Below are positions 19,838 through 28,490 of a stretch of 64,000 nt of DNA, one piece after another; the first letter of the stretch is position 1; every line of letters begins with the position of its first letter. A program made the position numbers and the translations under genes. The notes beneath the pieces were generated by a model. It searched no databases. It had not been told where the DNA came from and was given only the letters and a program-made list of their open reading frames with translations. The DNA comes from Sandaracinus amylolyticus (GTDB lineage Bacteria > Myxococcota_A > Polyangia > Polyangiales > Sandaracinaceae), in assembly GCF_021631985.1 (NCBI RefSeq), contig NZ_CP070225.1, positions 8,494,001-8,558,000 on the forward strand, read 5' to 3'.

Positions 19838-20677
19838 ATGACCACGCTCGTGCTCCTGCTCGTGCTCGCGGCTGCGCTCTCGCACGCGGTGTGGAACGCG
19901 ATGATCAAGGGGCGCGGCGGCGATCCACTCGCCGCGTCGACGGGCTTGTCGATCACGTGGGCGCTGCTCGGCGCGCCCTTGCTCTTCGTGGTCGGGCCGC
20001 TCGATCGCGCGGCGTGGCCCCACCTCGCGGCGTCGATCACCACACACCTCGTGTACTTCTCGCTGCTGGTGCGCGCGTACCGCGAGAGCGATCTCTCGGT
20101 GGTCTACACGCTCGCGCGCGGCCTGCCGCCGCTGCTCGTCGCGGCGATGTCGATCTTCGTGCCCGGCGAGCGTCCCGGTGCGGTCGCGATGATCGGCGCG
20201 ATCGCGATCGCGATCGGCGTGCTGCTGCTCGGCGCGCAGGGTGGCGCAGCGTCGCGGCGCGTGATCGGGATCGCGCTGGTGATCGCGGTGTGCATCGCGA
20301 CGTACACGATGCTCGACGGGCTCGGCACGCGCGCGTCGGGCGATGCGGCGACCTACGTGACGTGGCTGTGCACGCTGCAGGGCGCGCTCTTCGCGATCGG
20401 TGCGCTCGCGATCGGTCGCGCGCCGCTCGCGCGTGAAGTGCGCACGCGGTGGAAGGTCGGCCTGATCGGCGGCGTGCTGTCCGCGCTGGGCTACGCGATC
20501 GCGCTCTGGGCGATGGCGCGCGCGCCGATCGCGCTGGTCGCCGCGCTGCGCGAGATCTCGGTGGTGTTCGCGGCGTTGATCGGCACGTTCGCGCTGGACG
20601 AGCCGTTCGGGCGGCGGCGCTTGATCGCGGCGGCGGTGGTCGCGATGGGCGTGATCGCGGTGCGCGTGGGTGGTTGA
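19838..20677 (+). CDS. EamA-family (DMT superfamily) transporter
   Basis: 279 residues from ATG 19838; GTG 19814 is a less likely start. Ten predicted transmembrane helices in two EamA repeats: the first with ALSHAVWNAMIKGRGGDP, typical of EamA helix 1-2, the second after an internal loop (APLAREVRTRWKVG). Conserved ends of repeats: VVYTLARGLPPLLVAAMSIF and AALREISVVFAALIGTFALD with EPFGRRR. DMT transporters usually export metabolites or amino acids. Substrate not predictable. It stands alone between two hairpin-containing intergenic regions. Confidence 0.85.
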   Translation: MTTLVLLLVLAAALSHAVWNAMIKGRGGDPLAASTGLSITWALLGAPLLFVVGPLDRAAWPHLAASITTHLVYFSLLVRAYRESDLSVVYTLARGLPPLLVAAMSIFVPGERPGAVAMIGAIAIAIGVLLLGAQGGAASRRVIGIALVIAVCIATYTMLDGLGTRASGDAATYVTWLCTLQGALFAIGALAIGRAPLAREVRTRWKVGLIGGVLSALGYAIALWAMARAPIALVAALREISVVFAALIGTFALDEPFGRRRLIAAAVVAMGVIAVRVGG

Positions 20678-20711
20678 CGCGCTGTTCGACGGCGATGCGT
20701 CGACGCCGCAT

Positions 20712-20762
20712 CCATTTTCCGACCCGTACACACGCCCGAAATAGTCGCGCGCTAGGTTCTCC
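20712..20762 (+). promoter_or_regulatory. Second copy of the amt-upstream motif (candidate promoter)
   Basis: Aligns with 18307-18357 at 34 of 51 positions. TAGGTT at 20753-20758 is the equivalent -10-like box. The predicted start near 20765 would produce a transcript covering the two hairpins that follow. Confidence 0.4.
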
Positions 20763-20764
20763 TT

Positions 20765-20980
20765 CGTCAGTCGGTGCTTCGTCCCGACGCGGCATTCGGA
20801 CGGAGGGAACCCCTGCCCGAAGTCCTTTCCGCCGGCTCGCAGTTTCCACCATCCCCTTTCCCCGCGAGCCGGCACCTTGTTCGGTCTTCGCGCGCGTGGT
20901 CCGGCTTTCCTCCTGGCGCGCGCGGAGCACCTCGGCGCTCGGCGCGCCTGCGGCGTCCACCCGTCGCAGGCGCGCCGAGG
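20765..20980 (+). ncRNA. Candidate small RNA or long leader
   Basis: Begins at the start predicted from the motif at 20712 and ends at the 15-bp stem (20938-20979, 12-base loop), which would serve as terminator. Contains a second 10-bp stem with a 23-base loop rich in C and T. It matches no Rfam class that I recognise. The alternative is that it is just the leader of the Cys-rich lipoprotein gene. Confidence 0.25.
20938..20979. terminator. 15-bp perfect hairpin
   Basis: Arms 20938-20952 and 20965-20979 pair perfectly around a 12-base loop. Strong enough to pause or terminate transcription. No T-tract follows. Confidence 0.5.
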
Positions 20981-21044
20981 GCCACGTCGTGCGTGAGCGA
21001 ACTCCACGCTGCGGGATCGCCGCGTCGTGCGAGGATCGGCGCGC

Positions 21045-22556
21045 ATGAGCCCATCGCAGTGGGCCGCGACGTTCGCGGCGTTGGTGGTCCTGTCGGGGTG
21101 TGTCTCGTCGCGCGAGCGCGAGGACGAGCGCGCGAGCGCGTGGGTCGACGCGTACCTCGACGCGATGTGCGCGTTCCACGCGCGCTGCGAGACCGACTTC
21201 GCCGGCTTCGCCGAGCGCCACCAATCGGCGTGTCACGAAGAAGGTTACGCGTACCTGCGCCGCGCCGCGGCGCGCGCCGGTCGGACGACGAGGCTCGACG
21301 ACGACATCGCGAGCGGGTGCCTCGCCGCGATCGATGCGGCGAGCTGTCGCGTCGCGCCGCAGACGTTGGTGCCGGCGCTCATCGCGTGTCAGCGGCCGTT
21401 CGTCGGGCTGGTCGAGGTCGCCGGCGCGTGTGATCCGACGCTGGGCGTGACGATGGCCAGCGAGTGCGCGCCGGGCCTGTATTGCCGCAGCCTCGATGGT
21501 GCGTGCGGCGGCGCGTGCGAGGCGCTGCCGCGGCGAGGCGAGTCGTGCAGCGCTGCGCGCGCGTGTGCCGATGGCGCGACCTGCGTGGTCGAGGACGAAG
21601 GCCTGCGGTGTCGCGCGTGGTCGCTCGGCGCCGGCGAGGCGTGTGACGTCGGGGATCGCTGCGCGCTCGTCGATGGCATCGCGCACGCGTGTGTCGAGGG
21701 TCGGTGCGCGCCGGTGCCGGTGGTCGCGGTCGGCGAGGCGTGCGCGATGGGAGTCGCGCGCTGCGAGGACGACGCGTGGTGCGCAGACGGGATCTGCACT
21801 GCGCGCGGCGCGCTCGGCGATGCGTGCGGGCCGGTGCAGCCGTGTGTGGAGGGCCTTCGCTGCGACACCGACTCCGCACCGCCGCGCTGCGCGCCGCTGG
21901 GGGTCGCGGGCGATCGGTGCGCCGGAAACCACGAATGCGCAGCCGAGGCTCCGTTCTGCGCGGACTCGGATGGAGACGGCGTGGAGCACTGCTCCGTCAC
22001 CGCCGATGGCTCGTGGTGTCGCGTCGGACCGGCGGGGGACTACCCGTTCCACGCATTCGACAGCTGCCCCGAGACCCACGTCTGCGCGATCGCCGGCGAG
22101 ATCTACTCGCACCGCTGCTACCCGATCGCCGCGCGCGGCGAGGCGTGCGATGACACGCGGCCCTGCGAGAACGGCTCGCGCTGCGTCGGCGCGCGGTGCA
22201 TCGCGATCGCGCTTCCTGGCGAAGCGTGCGGCGCGGAGGTCGCGTGTCCGCTCACCCATGCATGCGTCGATGGACGTTGCGCGGCGCTGCCGGCGATCGG
22301 CGAGGCCTGCACCGACGCGTGCTTCGAGGGCGTGTGCCGCGACGGAGTGTGCGTGCGCCGCGCGGCCGGCGAGGCTTGCGACGGGATGCGCACCGGGTGG
22401 TACCGCGACTGCGAGGGCGTGTGCGGCGGCGACGTCTGCGTCGATCTGCTCGACGTCGGAGCGACGTGCGGCTGGGGGCTCGGCGGCTGCGACGCCGAGC
22501 TCGTCTGCGTCCCCACGTCGCACGATGCGGGGGTCTGCGTCGCTCGCTGCGAGTGA
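21045..22556 (+). CDS. Cys-rich repeat lipoprotein (Dickkopf-like)
   Basis: 503 residues from ATG 21045 (GAGG upstream). Lipobox VVLSGC near residue 19. After an N-terminal region with paired Cys, the protein consists of about nine tandem modules of roughly 25-45 residues with the theme GEAC/GDAC ... C ... C ... GRC, for example GLRCRAWSLGAGEACDVG and CVDGRCAALPAIGEAC. Such Dickkopf-like Cys-rich repeats are abundant in myxobacterial surface proteins and form disulfide-bonded rods. Probably exposed on the outer membrane; ligand unknown. More than 50 Cys make it dependent on oxidative folding. Confidence 0.8.
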   Translation: MSPSQWAATFAALVVLSGCVSSREREDERASAWVDAYLDAMCAFHARCETDFAGFAERHQSACHEEGYAYLRRAAARAGRTTRLDDDIASGCLAAIDAASCRVAPQTLVPALIACQRPFVGLVEVAGACDPTLGVTMASECAPGLYCRSLDGACGGACEALPRRGESCSAARACADGATCVVEDEGLRCRAWSLGAGEACDVGDRCALVDGIAHACVEGRCAPVPVVAVGEACAMGVARCEDDAWCADGICTARGALGDACGPVQPCVEGLRCDTDSAPPRCAPLGVAGDRCAGNHECAAEAPFCADSDGDGVEHCSVTADGSWCRVGPAGDYPFHAFDSCPETHVCAIAGEIYSHRCYPIAARGEACDDTRPCENGSRCVGARCIAIALPGEACGAEVACPLTHACVDGRCAALPAIGEACTDACFEGVCRDGVCVRRAAGEACDGMRTGWYRDCEGVCGGDVCVDLLDVGATCGWGLGGCDAELVCVPTSHDAGVCVARCE

Positions 22557-22608
22557 GCGTGTCGATTCCTTCCAAGACGCGCTCGGCGGGGATCGATATC
22601 GTCGACGC

Positions 22609-23004
22609 ATGACGACGAGACCTCCGATCCACCTCGCTCCCGGCGCCGGGCGCGTCTATCCGGGCGGCCGCGTCGCGGCCGTGTTCCTCGCGGATCGCGA
22701 GGAGACCGATCATCGCTATTCGATCTCCGAGTGGTGGCTCGAGCCGCACACGCAGGGGCCGGGCGCGCACTCGCACGAGGAGGACGACGTCTTCTACGTG
22801 CTCGAGGGCACCATCAGCTTCCTGCTCGGCGATCGCTGGATCGACGCGCCGCGCGGCTCGTTCGTGCTCGCGCCCGGCGGCGTGACGCACGACTTCGAGA
22901 ACCGCACCGATGCGCGCGCGGGCATGCTCAACATCTCGGTGCCCGGCGACTTCGAGGACCACATGCCCGGCATCGCCGAGTGGTTCCGCGAGCACCGGAG
23001 CTGA
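22609..23004 (+). CDS. Cupin-domain protein
   Basis: 131 residues. Single cupin fold: motif 1 in GPGAHSHEEDDVFYVLEG (two His and Glu metal ligands) and motif 2 in FVLAPGGVTHDFENRT with the last His. Small stand-alone cupins of this type bind a metal and act as dioxygenases, isomerases or sensors. No substrate can be assigned. A GATATC box 8-14 bases before the ATG could be a -10 for a leaderless message. Its stop abuts the stop of the convergent lysR gene. Confidence 0.85.
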   Translation: MTTRPPIHLAPGAGRVYPGGRVAAVFLADREETDHRYSISEWWLEPHTQGPGAHSHEEDDVFYVLEGTISFLLGDRWIDAPRGSFVLAPGGVTHDFENRTDARAGMLNISVPGDFEDHMPGIAEWFREHRS

Positions 23005-23913
23005 TCACCCGGGCGGCCCGACGAGGCGCGGCACTTCGATCGCGAGATGGTCGGCGAGCGCGCGCACCGCGGGGAGCTGTCCACGCCGCGACGGCGCGAG
23101 GAGCGTCAGTCGATGATCGCCCACCTGCCACTCGGGCAGCACCTCGCGCAGCGCGCCCCGCTCGAGCTCGTCGCGGCACATGTAGCGAGGCAGCGCGACG
23201 ATGCCGAGCCCCTCGCTCGCCGCCGCGAGCAGGAGCGAGTGATCATCGCTCCGCAGTCGCGGGACGAAGGGGATCTCCTCGGTGACCTCGTCGCGCTGCA
23301 GTGTCCACGTCGCGACCGCGCTCGGGCCACCGAGCAAGAGACCGGTGTGCGCGCGGAGATCGCGCGGTGTCCTCGGGATGCGGCGGACCCGTAGATACCG
23401 CGGCGACGCCAGGAGCCTCCACCACGAGGGCGAGAGGTAGCGCTGCACGAGCCCGGTGTCGGGCAGCGGACCGACGTGGCCGCGGAGCGCGAGATCGAAG
23501 CGCTCCTCGACGAGATCGACGATGCGGTTCGTCGCGTGGAGGAACACGTCGACCTTGGGAAAACGGCGCATGAAGCGCGGCAGTAGCGGGCCCATGATGT
23601 CGCGGCTCATCCCCGCGGAGCACGTCACGCGGATCGTCCCGCTGGGCTCCGCGACGCGACGCCGCGCGGCGTTCTCCGCGGCCTCCGCCTCGATGCGCAT
23701 CGCGCGGGCGTGCTCGAGCACCTCCTCGCCGACGTCGGTGACCGTGAGCTTGCGCGAGGTGCGCTGGAGCAACCGCACGCCGAGGCGCTCCTCGAGGAGC
23801 TGCAGGCGCCGGCTCAGGCTCGACTTCGGCACGCCGAGCGCGCGGCTCGCCGCCGAGAAGCCGCCGTGCTCCGCGACGCTCACGAGCACTGCGAGGTCGT
23901 TCCAATCGCCCAT
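23005..23913 (-). CDS. LysR-family transcriptional regulator
   Basis: 302 residues from ATG 23913 with GGTGG upstream. N-terminal winged HTH (DLAVLVSVAEHGGFSAASRA, then LGVPKSSLSRRLQLLEERLG, LLQRTSRKLTVTDVGEEVL), followed by the periplasmic-binding-like effector domain. The sequence MGDWNDLAVLV with RRLQLLEERLGVRLLQRTSR is closest to the DsdC/CrgA-type LysR subgroup that often regulates a divergent oxidoreductase. It is divergent from the NAT gene (74 bases), the probable target by the usual LysR arrangement. Confidence 0.92.
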   Translation of the reverse strand: MGDWNDLAVLVSVAEHGGFSAASRALGVPKSSLSRRLQLLEERLGVRLLQRTSRKLTVTDVGEEVLEHARAMRIEAEAAENAARRRVAEPSGTIRVTCSAGMSRDIMGPLLPRFMRRFPKVDVFLHATNRIVDLVEERFDLALRGHVGPLPDTGLVQRYLSPSWWRLLASPRYLRVRRIPRTPRDLRAHTGLLLGGPSAVATWTLQRDEVTEEIPFVPRLRSDDHSLLLAAASEGLGIVALPRYMCRDELERGALREVLPEWQVGDHRLTLLAPSRRGQLPAVRALADHLAIEVPRLVGPPG

Positions 23914-23987
23914 CGTTCCACCTGCGGGACGATGCGTTCGATGCGAGGTCCTGGTGCCGCGATCGTCCACGCAGCAGGATGATGGAC

Positions 23988-24794
23988 ATGACGATCGACG
24001 TCGATGCCTACTTCGCGCGCATCGGATACCAGGGGCCGCGCACACCGACGCTGGCGACACTGCGGGCGCTCCACGCGCTGCATCCTCGCGCCATCGCGTT
24101 CGAGTGCCTCGATCCCTGGTCGCGACGGAGCGTCGAGCTCGCGCCAGCGGCGCTCGAGGCGAAGCTGGTGCGGGGCGGACGCGGTGGGTACTGCTACGAG
24201 CAGAACGGGCTCCTCGCGCACGTGCTGCGCGCGCTCGGCTTCGAGGTGCACGGGCGCGCGGCGCGGGTGCGGTGGGGCGTGCCCGACGACGTGGTGTTGC
24301 CGCGCAGCCACATGGTGCTGCGGGTGGAGCTCGAGGAAGGCTCGTACCTCGCCGACGTCGGGTTCGGGCTGATCACCCCGCTCGCGCCGCTGCGGCTCGT
24401 CGACGACGTGGAGCAGGAGACGCCGCTCGAGACGTTCCGGTTTCGCGCCGAGGGGGAGAGACGCGCGCTCGAGGTGAGGTCGCGCGAGGGATGGCGCGCG
24501 CTCTACTGGTTCGACGACGCGACGTTCCTGGCGCCCGACTACGAGACGCTCAACTGGTGGACCTCGACGAGCCCGGCGTCGCGCTTCGTGCAGAACCTGA
24601 TCGCGGCGCGCCCCACCAAGAACGGTCGGCTCCGGCTGGTGAATCGCGAGCTCACGTTCCAGACGCCCGACGGGCCCGCCGAGGTGCACACGATCGCGAG
24701 CGCGGCCGAGCTGCGTCGGGTGCTGGAGCGCGAATTCGGGATCGATCTCTCGGGGATCGACGCGCCGCTCGAGCGGCTGTTCGCCGAGCGGTGA
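23988..24794 (+). CDS. nat: Arylamine N-acetyltransferase
   Basis: 268 residues from ATG 23988, chosen because AGGA lies 8 bases upstream; ATGs at 23979 and 23982 are alternatives. Transfers acetyl from acetyl-CoA to arylamines or hydrazines. The catalytic triad is visible: C69 (RGGYCYEQN), H108 (SHMVLRVEL) and D123 (LADVGFG). The N-terminal YFARIGYQGPRTPTLATLRA is also typical. Length matches bacterial NATs (about 270-280). Divergent from a LysR regulator that probably controls it. Confidence 0.94.
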   Translation: MTIDVDAYFARIGYQGPRTPTLATLRALHALHPRAIAFECLDPWSRRSVELAPAALEAKLVRGGRGGYCYEQNGLLAHVLRALGFEVHGRAARVRWGVPDDVVLPRSHMVLRVELEEGSYLADVGFGLITPLAPLRLVDDVEQETPLETFRFRAEGERRALEVRSREGWRALYWFDDATFLAPDYETLNWWTSTSPASRFVQNLIAARPTKNGRLRLVNRELTFQTPDGPAEVHTIASAAELRRVLEREFGIDLSGIDAPLERLFAER

Positions 24795-24797
24795 GCG

Positions 24798-26171
24798 TCA
24801 ATCGGGCTGGAAGACGCGATCCTGGGTCCCGTCGTCGTCGTAGTACTGCCAGGCGCGATCGAACGTGATCGCGCCGAACGTGTTCACCACGATCGCGAAC
24901 ACGAGTGCCAGCAGGAACCCCGGGCCGAATCGTCGTCCGCCGAGCGCGATCGCGACGAACACGAGCGGTAGATAGTCGAGCGCGAATCGATATCCGAACT
25001 GGACCCATCCGCTGTTCTGATAGAGCAGGTTCCAGATCGCGACTGCCGCGCTCGCGACGTAGAGCGCGACGATCTGCGCATCGACCCGGCGCGGCCACAG
25101 CGCGAGCAGGAGCGCGGGTGTCGTGAACCAGAGCGCGAGGCCGTGGCGGCTGATGATCACGTGCGGCTCGTGCGCGGTGAGCCAGGGCAGCGACGTCAGG
25201 AAGACCGCGAGGTTCTTCGAGAGATAGTGGTAGCTGAAGAGGCCCCAGGTCTCGATGCGGCCGCGCCATCGGATCATCAGATATCGATGTCCGAACTCGA
25301 ACGGATTCTCGAAGCGCTCTTCGTTCATCCACATCGCGATCGCGCCGATGACGAGGATCGGCGCCGCGAAGATCGCCCAGCGCTTCAGCGCCTCGCGCCA
25401 CTGCACGCGCGTGGTCCAGAGATAGACGCGGCGCGCGATGCTCGGTTGATCGCCGTACTCGGGCTCGGGGCCGACGCGCGAGATGCGCATCGCCTCGATC
25501 GCGAAGAAGAGCACCAGCGCGGCGGTGGTCGCGCGCGTCATGAACGCCAGGCCCAGCATGAGCCCGGCGAGCGCGGGACGTCGCGCGTCGAGCGCGAAGT
25601 AGACGTACCCGAGGATCATCACGACGCCGACGACGTGCCCCGCGAACCACACCGCGCCTTGCACCGCGGTGAAGAAGAAGACGGTGCCGAACGCGAAGAG
25701 CGTCGTGAGCAGGAGATCGTCGCGGATGCTGCGTTGCGATCGACCGGTCTCGCGGAGGCGCCGGAGGATCACGTAGAGCAGCGCGGGCGCGAGGCCGGCG
25801 AAGAGCGCCCAGAAGAGCGCGTCGGAGATGTCGGGCCCGAAGAGCGCGACCGCGGGCAGGATGACGATCGCGGGGAAGGGCGGGAACGAGATGTACCAGC
25901 GCTGCGTGTCGCGCGGATGCGAGAACGCGCCGGGCGGACAGACGTCCTGGGTCTCGATGTCGTAACAGGCCCAGTCGTTGGTGCCGGGCGGTCGATTGCC
26001 GAGCACGCCGAGCTGACCGTGGAGGAACGAGTCGGCGAGGTGGACGAAGTGGTTGTCGGGGGTCGGGCCCGACGTGCGCGGTCCGGCGACGCCTGCGTAG
26101 ACCGCGGCGCTGATCGCCCAGATCGCCGCCGGGAGCGCGAGACGACGAGCGATCTGCTGGGCGCGGGACAT
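24798..26171 (-). CDS. GT-C-like polytopic membrane protein (glycosyltransferase 39-like)
   Basis: 457 residues with about 11 transmembrane helices. After the first helix a periplasmic loop carries DNHFVHLADSFLHGQLGVL, resembling the first-loop Asp motif of GT-C lipid-linked sugar transferases. Further loops contain WYISFPPFPAIVILP and the repeated pattern FMTRATTAALVLFFAIEAMR common to this group. Probably transfers a sugar from a polyprenyl donor, or is a structural relative. No glycan cluster surrounds it. Its 3' end is 3 bases from the convergent NAT stop. Confidence 0.65.
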   Translation of the reverse strand: MSRAQQIARRLALPAAIWAISAAVYAGVAGPRTSGPTPDNHFVHLADSFLHGQLGVLGNRPPGTNDWACYDIETQDVCPPGAFSHPRDTQRWYISFPPFPAIVILPAVALFGPDISDALFWALFAGLAPALLYVILRRLRETGRSQRSIRDDLLLTTLFAFGTVFFFTAVQGAVWFAGHVVGVVMILGYVYFALDARRPALAGLMLGLAFMTRATTAALVLFFAIEAMRISRVGPEPEYGDQPSIARRVYLWTTRVQWREALKRWAIFAAPILVIGAIAMWMNEERFENPFEFGHRYLMIRWRGRIETWGLFSYHYLSKNLAVFLTSLPWLTAHEPHVIISRHGLALWFTTPALLLALWPRRVDAQIVALYVASAAVAIWNLLYQNSGWVQFGYRFALDYLPLVFVAIALGGRRFGPGFLLALVFAIVVNTFGAITFDRAWQYYDDDGTQDRVFQPD

Positions 26172-26265
26172 GCGGGCGCGAGGATAGCCGGAGGGGACGG
26201 GGCGACAAGAACGCGAACGTTCGGTAAGCGACGGGGCGCGCGGGGTGCGGCAGGATGGGCCGGCG

Positions 26266-26520
26266 ATGGACCCTCTCGAAGAGCTCGGACGGCGCGAAGA
26301 AGAAGAGCAGGCGCGCGTGCGCGCCGCGCAGCGGCGCTACGGCGAGGTGATGAGCGTCGTGGTGATCGTCGCGTTCGTCGCCGTGATGGGCTTCGTCGCG
26401 TGGGAGGTGCTGCCGGGCGCGGTGCGCTCGCCGTGGCTCTGCGGCGGCGCGATCGCGGTGGCGATCCCGATCGCGATCCTGCGCGCGCTGGTGCGCCGCG
26501 GCGTGAACAAGCTGATGTGA
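26266..26520 (+). CDS. Small two-helix membrane protein
   Basis: 84 residues. A charged N-terminal helix (EELGRREEEEQARVRAAQRR) is followed by two transmembrane segments (VMSVVVIVAFVAVMGFVAW and CGGAIAVAIPIAILRALV) and a basic tail. No recognised domain. ATG 26266 is preceded by weak ribosome-binding sequence. Convergent with the next gene with no gap. Coding character is good; function unknown. Confidence 0.6.
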   Translation: MDPLEELGRREEEEQARVRAAQRRYGEVMSVVVIVAFVAVMGFVAWEVLPGAVRSPWLCGGAIAVAIPIAILRALVRRGVNKLM

Positions 26521-27423
26521 TCAGAGGCGGGCGAGCGCGGCGTCGAAGCGCGCGGCAGCGCGCGCGATGTCGTGGGGGCCGCGGGGCTCCCAGCGCGCGA
26601 GGCTGCCGACGTCGTGGAGCAATCCCTCGCGGACGTCGGCGACGAGCGCAGCGCGGGATGGCTCGGGGAATCGGAGCAGGCCCGACGTGGCTTCGAGCTG
26701 GGTCTCGAAGAGATCGCGCGCCCAGCGGGTCTGCCAGCCGGGCCACGCGTGGGCGAGCCTCCGATCGTGATCGGGGAGCCAGTGCGCGCACCAGAGCTCG
26801 ACGGTGCGCGCCGCATGATCGATGTGGAGCCCGACGTCCGGGAATTCGTCGGTCCACTCGGCGAAATCGAGCGTGGGGAGCGATTCGTTGGGATCGAGGC
26901 GATCGAGCACGAGGCGCCCGCTCTCCTCACCCAGCACTGCGATTGGCCAGAACGCGAGCGCTCCCGTCGCGTTGCGCACCGACACGCATCCCGTGAGCCC
27001 GTCGAGCTCGAAGCGAGGCTCGAGTGGAGGCAGTGGGTGGCGATCGATCACGCGGGCGATGTCACCGCCGATCGCGCGTACGAGATCGACGATGCCTTCG
27101 TGGGCCCAACGCAGAGCCCATCCTGGCCACAGCTCGCTCAGCATCGCGTGATGCAGACGCCGCGCGGGAATGCTCGACCCCGGCCAGCCACCGAACCAGA
27201 GCGCGGTACGGGCACGCAGGTCGAGCACGACGCCACCGTCGCACCAGACCTCGTCGACGATGCCCGGGATCGCGTCGACCGCGTCCTGAGCACGGATCGT
27301 ATCGAGCATCGCTTCCGCGCCCCAGAACAGATCGGCGTGCAACAGACCGCCGCGCCACCGTGAGTGGAAGAGCGATGTCGATCCGTCGGGCTCGAGGATC
27401 GCGAAGAGGGCGTGCGAGGGCAT
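26521..27423 (-). CDS. Uncharacterised protein, tandem paralogue A
   Basis: 300 residues from ATG 27423. No signal peptide and no membrane helix, so probably cytoplasmic. Trp-rich. It aligns along its length with the upstream gene product: LLHADLFWGAEAM versus LVNELFWGADHAR, VDEVWCDGGVVLDL versus LDDVWAEGGAVLDV, LWPGWALRWAHEGIVDL versus VWTGWDVRWAERGVVDL, and AARTVELWCAHWLP versus AARRVVLWCGRDLP. These conserved Trp/Gly-rich strand ends suggest a repeated beta structure. It lies 4 bases after its paralogue, so both are one transcript. Function unknown. Confidence 0.75.
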   Translation of the reverse strand: MPSHALFAILEPDGSTSLFHSRWRGGLLHADLFWGAEAMLDTIRAQDAVDAIPGIVDEVWCDGGVVLDLRARTALWFGGWPGSSIPARRLHHAMLSELWPGWALRWAHEGIVDLVRAIGGDIARVIDRHPLPPLEPRFELDGLTGCVSVRNATGALAFWPIAVLGEESGRLVLDRLDPNESLPTLDFAEWTDEFPDVGLHIDHAARTVELWCAHWLPDHDRRLAHAWPGWQTRWARDLFETQLEATSGLLRFPEPSRAALVADVREGLLHDVGSLARWEPRGPHDIARAAARFDAALARL

Positions 27424-27427
27424 CTGC

Positions 27428-28438
27428 CTACGATGAGCGATCGCGTGCGCGCATCGAAGCGACGGCGGCATCGAAGATCGCGGCTCGATCGAGCGCGATC
27501 CCGCGCGCCGGCTCGTCGAGCGCGTACGGATTCACCTGCACGCTCCGTCCTTCGCGCTCCGCCTCGTCGATCATCTCGCTCAGCAACGCGCGGCCATCAC
27601 CCGCGACGGAGCCCGTGACGAGGCTCGCGCGGAGCTCGGCGATGCGCTCGTCTTCGGAGAGTGGTTCGATGACCAGCGTCCCGCGCGAGAGCGCGACGTG
27701 CTCCTCCCAGCTCGCGCCCACGTGCACGAGCTCGTAGCCGCTCCAGCGCGCCGCGATCTCGTCGAGGCGCGGCAGGTCGCGCCCGCACCACAGCACGACG
27801 CGGCGCGCGGCGACGTCCACGTGGAAGCCGCCCTCGAGCCACCAGTCGCGCGCCGGCGCGAACACGAAGCGCTCGCGGCCCTCGACACTGCGCGCGAGCT
27901 CGACGAGCTCGACGCCCCCGGTGACGTGCTCGTCGATGAACAGGGCCAGCGGGAAGTGCCGCATCCGGCCGTCTTCGAAGACGAAGGTGGCGATGCAGTT
28001 CGCTTCGTGATCGTCGTCGGGCGACGGCAGCGTGGTGATCGGATCGATGAGCACCTGCTCCGAGCGCACCAGCGATGCGGGCACACCGGCGCGCTCCGCG
28101 AGATCGACGACGCCGCGCTCCGCCCATCGCACATCCCAACCGGTCCACACCTCGCGTACGAGCGCGAGATAGGTGCGCCGCCGCGCCGCGTCGCAACGCA
28201 GCTCTTCGCCGCCGAAGAGGAGGAGCTCGCGACGATCGACGTCGAGCACTGCGCCGCCCTCGGCCCATACGTCGTCGAGCCAGCCCTCGTCGCCGACCTC
28301 GCGATGATCGAGGATCCACCTGCGCGCGTGATCGGCGCCCCAGAAGAGCTCGTTCACCAGCGTCTTCGCCGACCAATGTCCGTAGAAGACGCGTCTCTCG
28401 CGGTGCTCGACGAACACCAGGTTGGCGCGATCGCCCAT
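27428..28438 (-). CDS. Uncharacterised protein, tandem paralogue B (GDRANLV family)
   Basis: 336 residues from ATG 28438. Starts MGDRANLVFVEHRERRVFYG followed by HWSAKTL, an N-terminal signature I associate with a widespread uncharacterised bacterial family. It is the more complete of the two tandem paralogues. The internal Trp-rich segments listed for paralogue A are conserved. Cytoplasmic by sequence. Divergent from xdhA (52 bases). No catalytic motif recognised. Confidence 0.75.
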   Translation of the reverse strand: MGDRANLVFVEHRERRVFYGHWSAKTLVNELFWGADHARRWILDHREVGDEGWLDDVWAEGGAVLDVDRRELLLFGGEELRCDAARRRTYLALVREVWTGWDVRWAERGVVDLAERAGVPASLVRSEQVLIDPITTLPSPDDDHEANCIATFVFEDGRMRHFPLALFIDEHVTGGVELVELARSVEGRERFVFAPARDWWLEGGFHVDVAARRVVLWCGRDLPRLDEIAARWSGYELVHVGASWEEHVALSRGTLVIEPLSEDERIAELRASLVTGSVAGDGRALLSEMIDEAEREGRSVQVNPYALDEPARGIALDRAAIFDAAVASMRARDRSS

Positions 28439-28475
28439 GCCGCACACACGATGACCGACGCGCGGTGTCTCGCGC

Positions 28476-28481
28476 TACCAT
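28476..28481 (+). promoter_or_regulatory. TACCAT -10-like box of xdhA (leaderless)
   Basis: TACCAT ends 9 bases before the xdhA ATG, inside tcgcgctaccatcgc, a 15-mer also present before xdhB at 31100-31114. A transcript starting the usual distance downstream would begin at or next to the ATG. Confidence 0.5.
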
Positions 28482-28490
28482 CGCGCGACG

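Larger units (their letters stand above)
20678..21044. other. Structured intergenic region without a gene
   Basis: 367 bases with no convincing ORF. It holds the conserved promoter-like motif at 20712-20762, a 10-bp perfect inverted repeat (20831-20840/20864-20873) and a 15-bp perfect inverted repeat (20938-20952/20965-20979). The next gene starts at 21045, preceded by GAGG. Confidence 0.6.

Noticed and set aside
26200-26240. Extra copy of the TTCGGTAA operator (gttcggtaag near 26219)
   Set aside because: Only a single half-site without a partner arm, inside the region upstream of a membrane protein gene; chance match likely.
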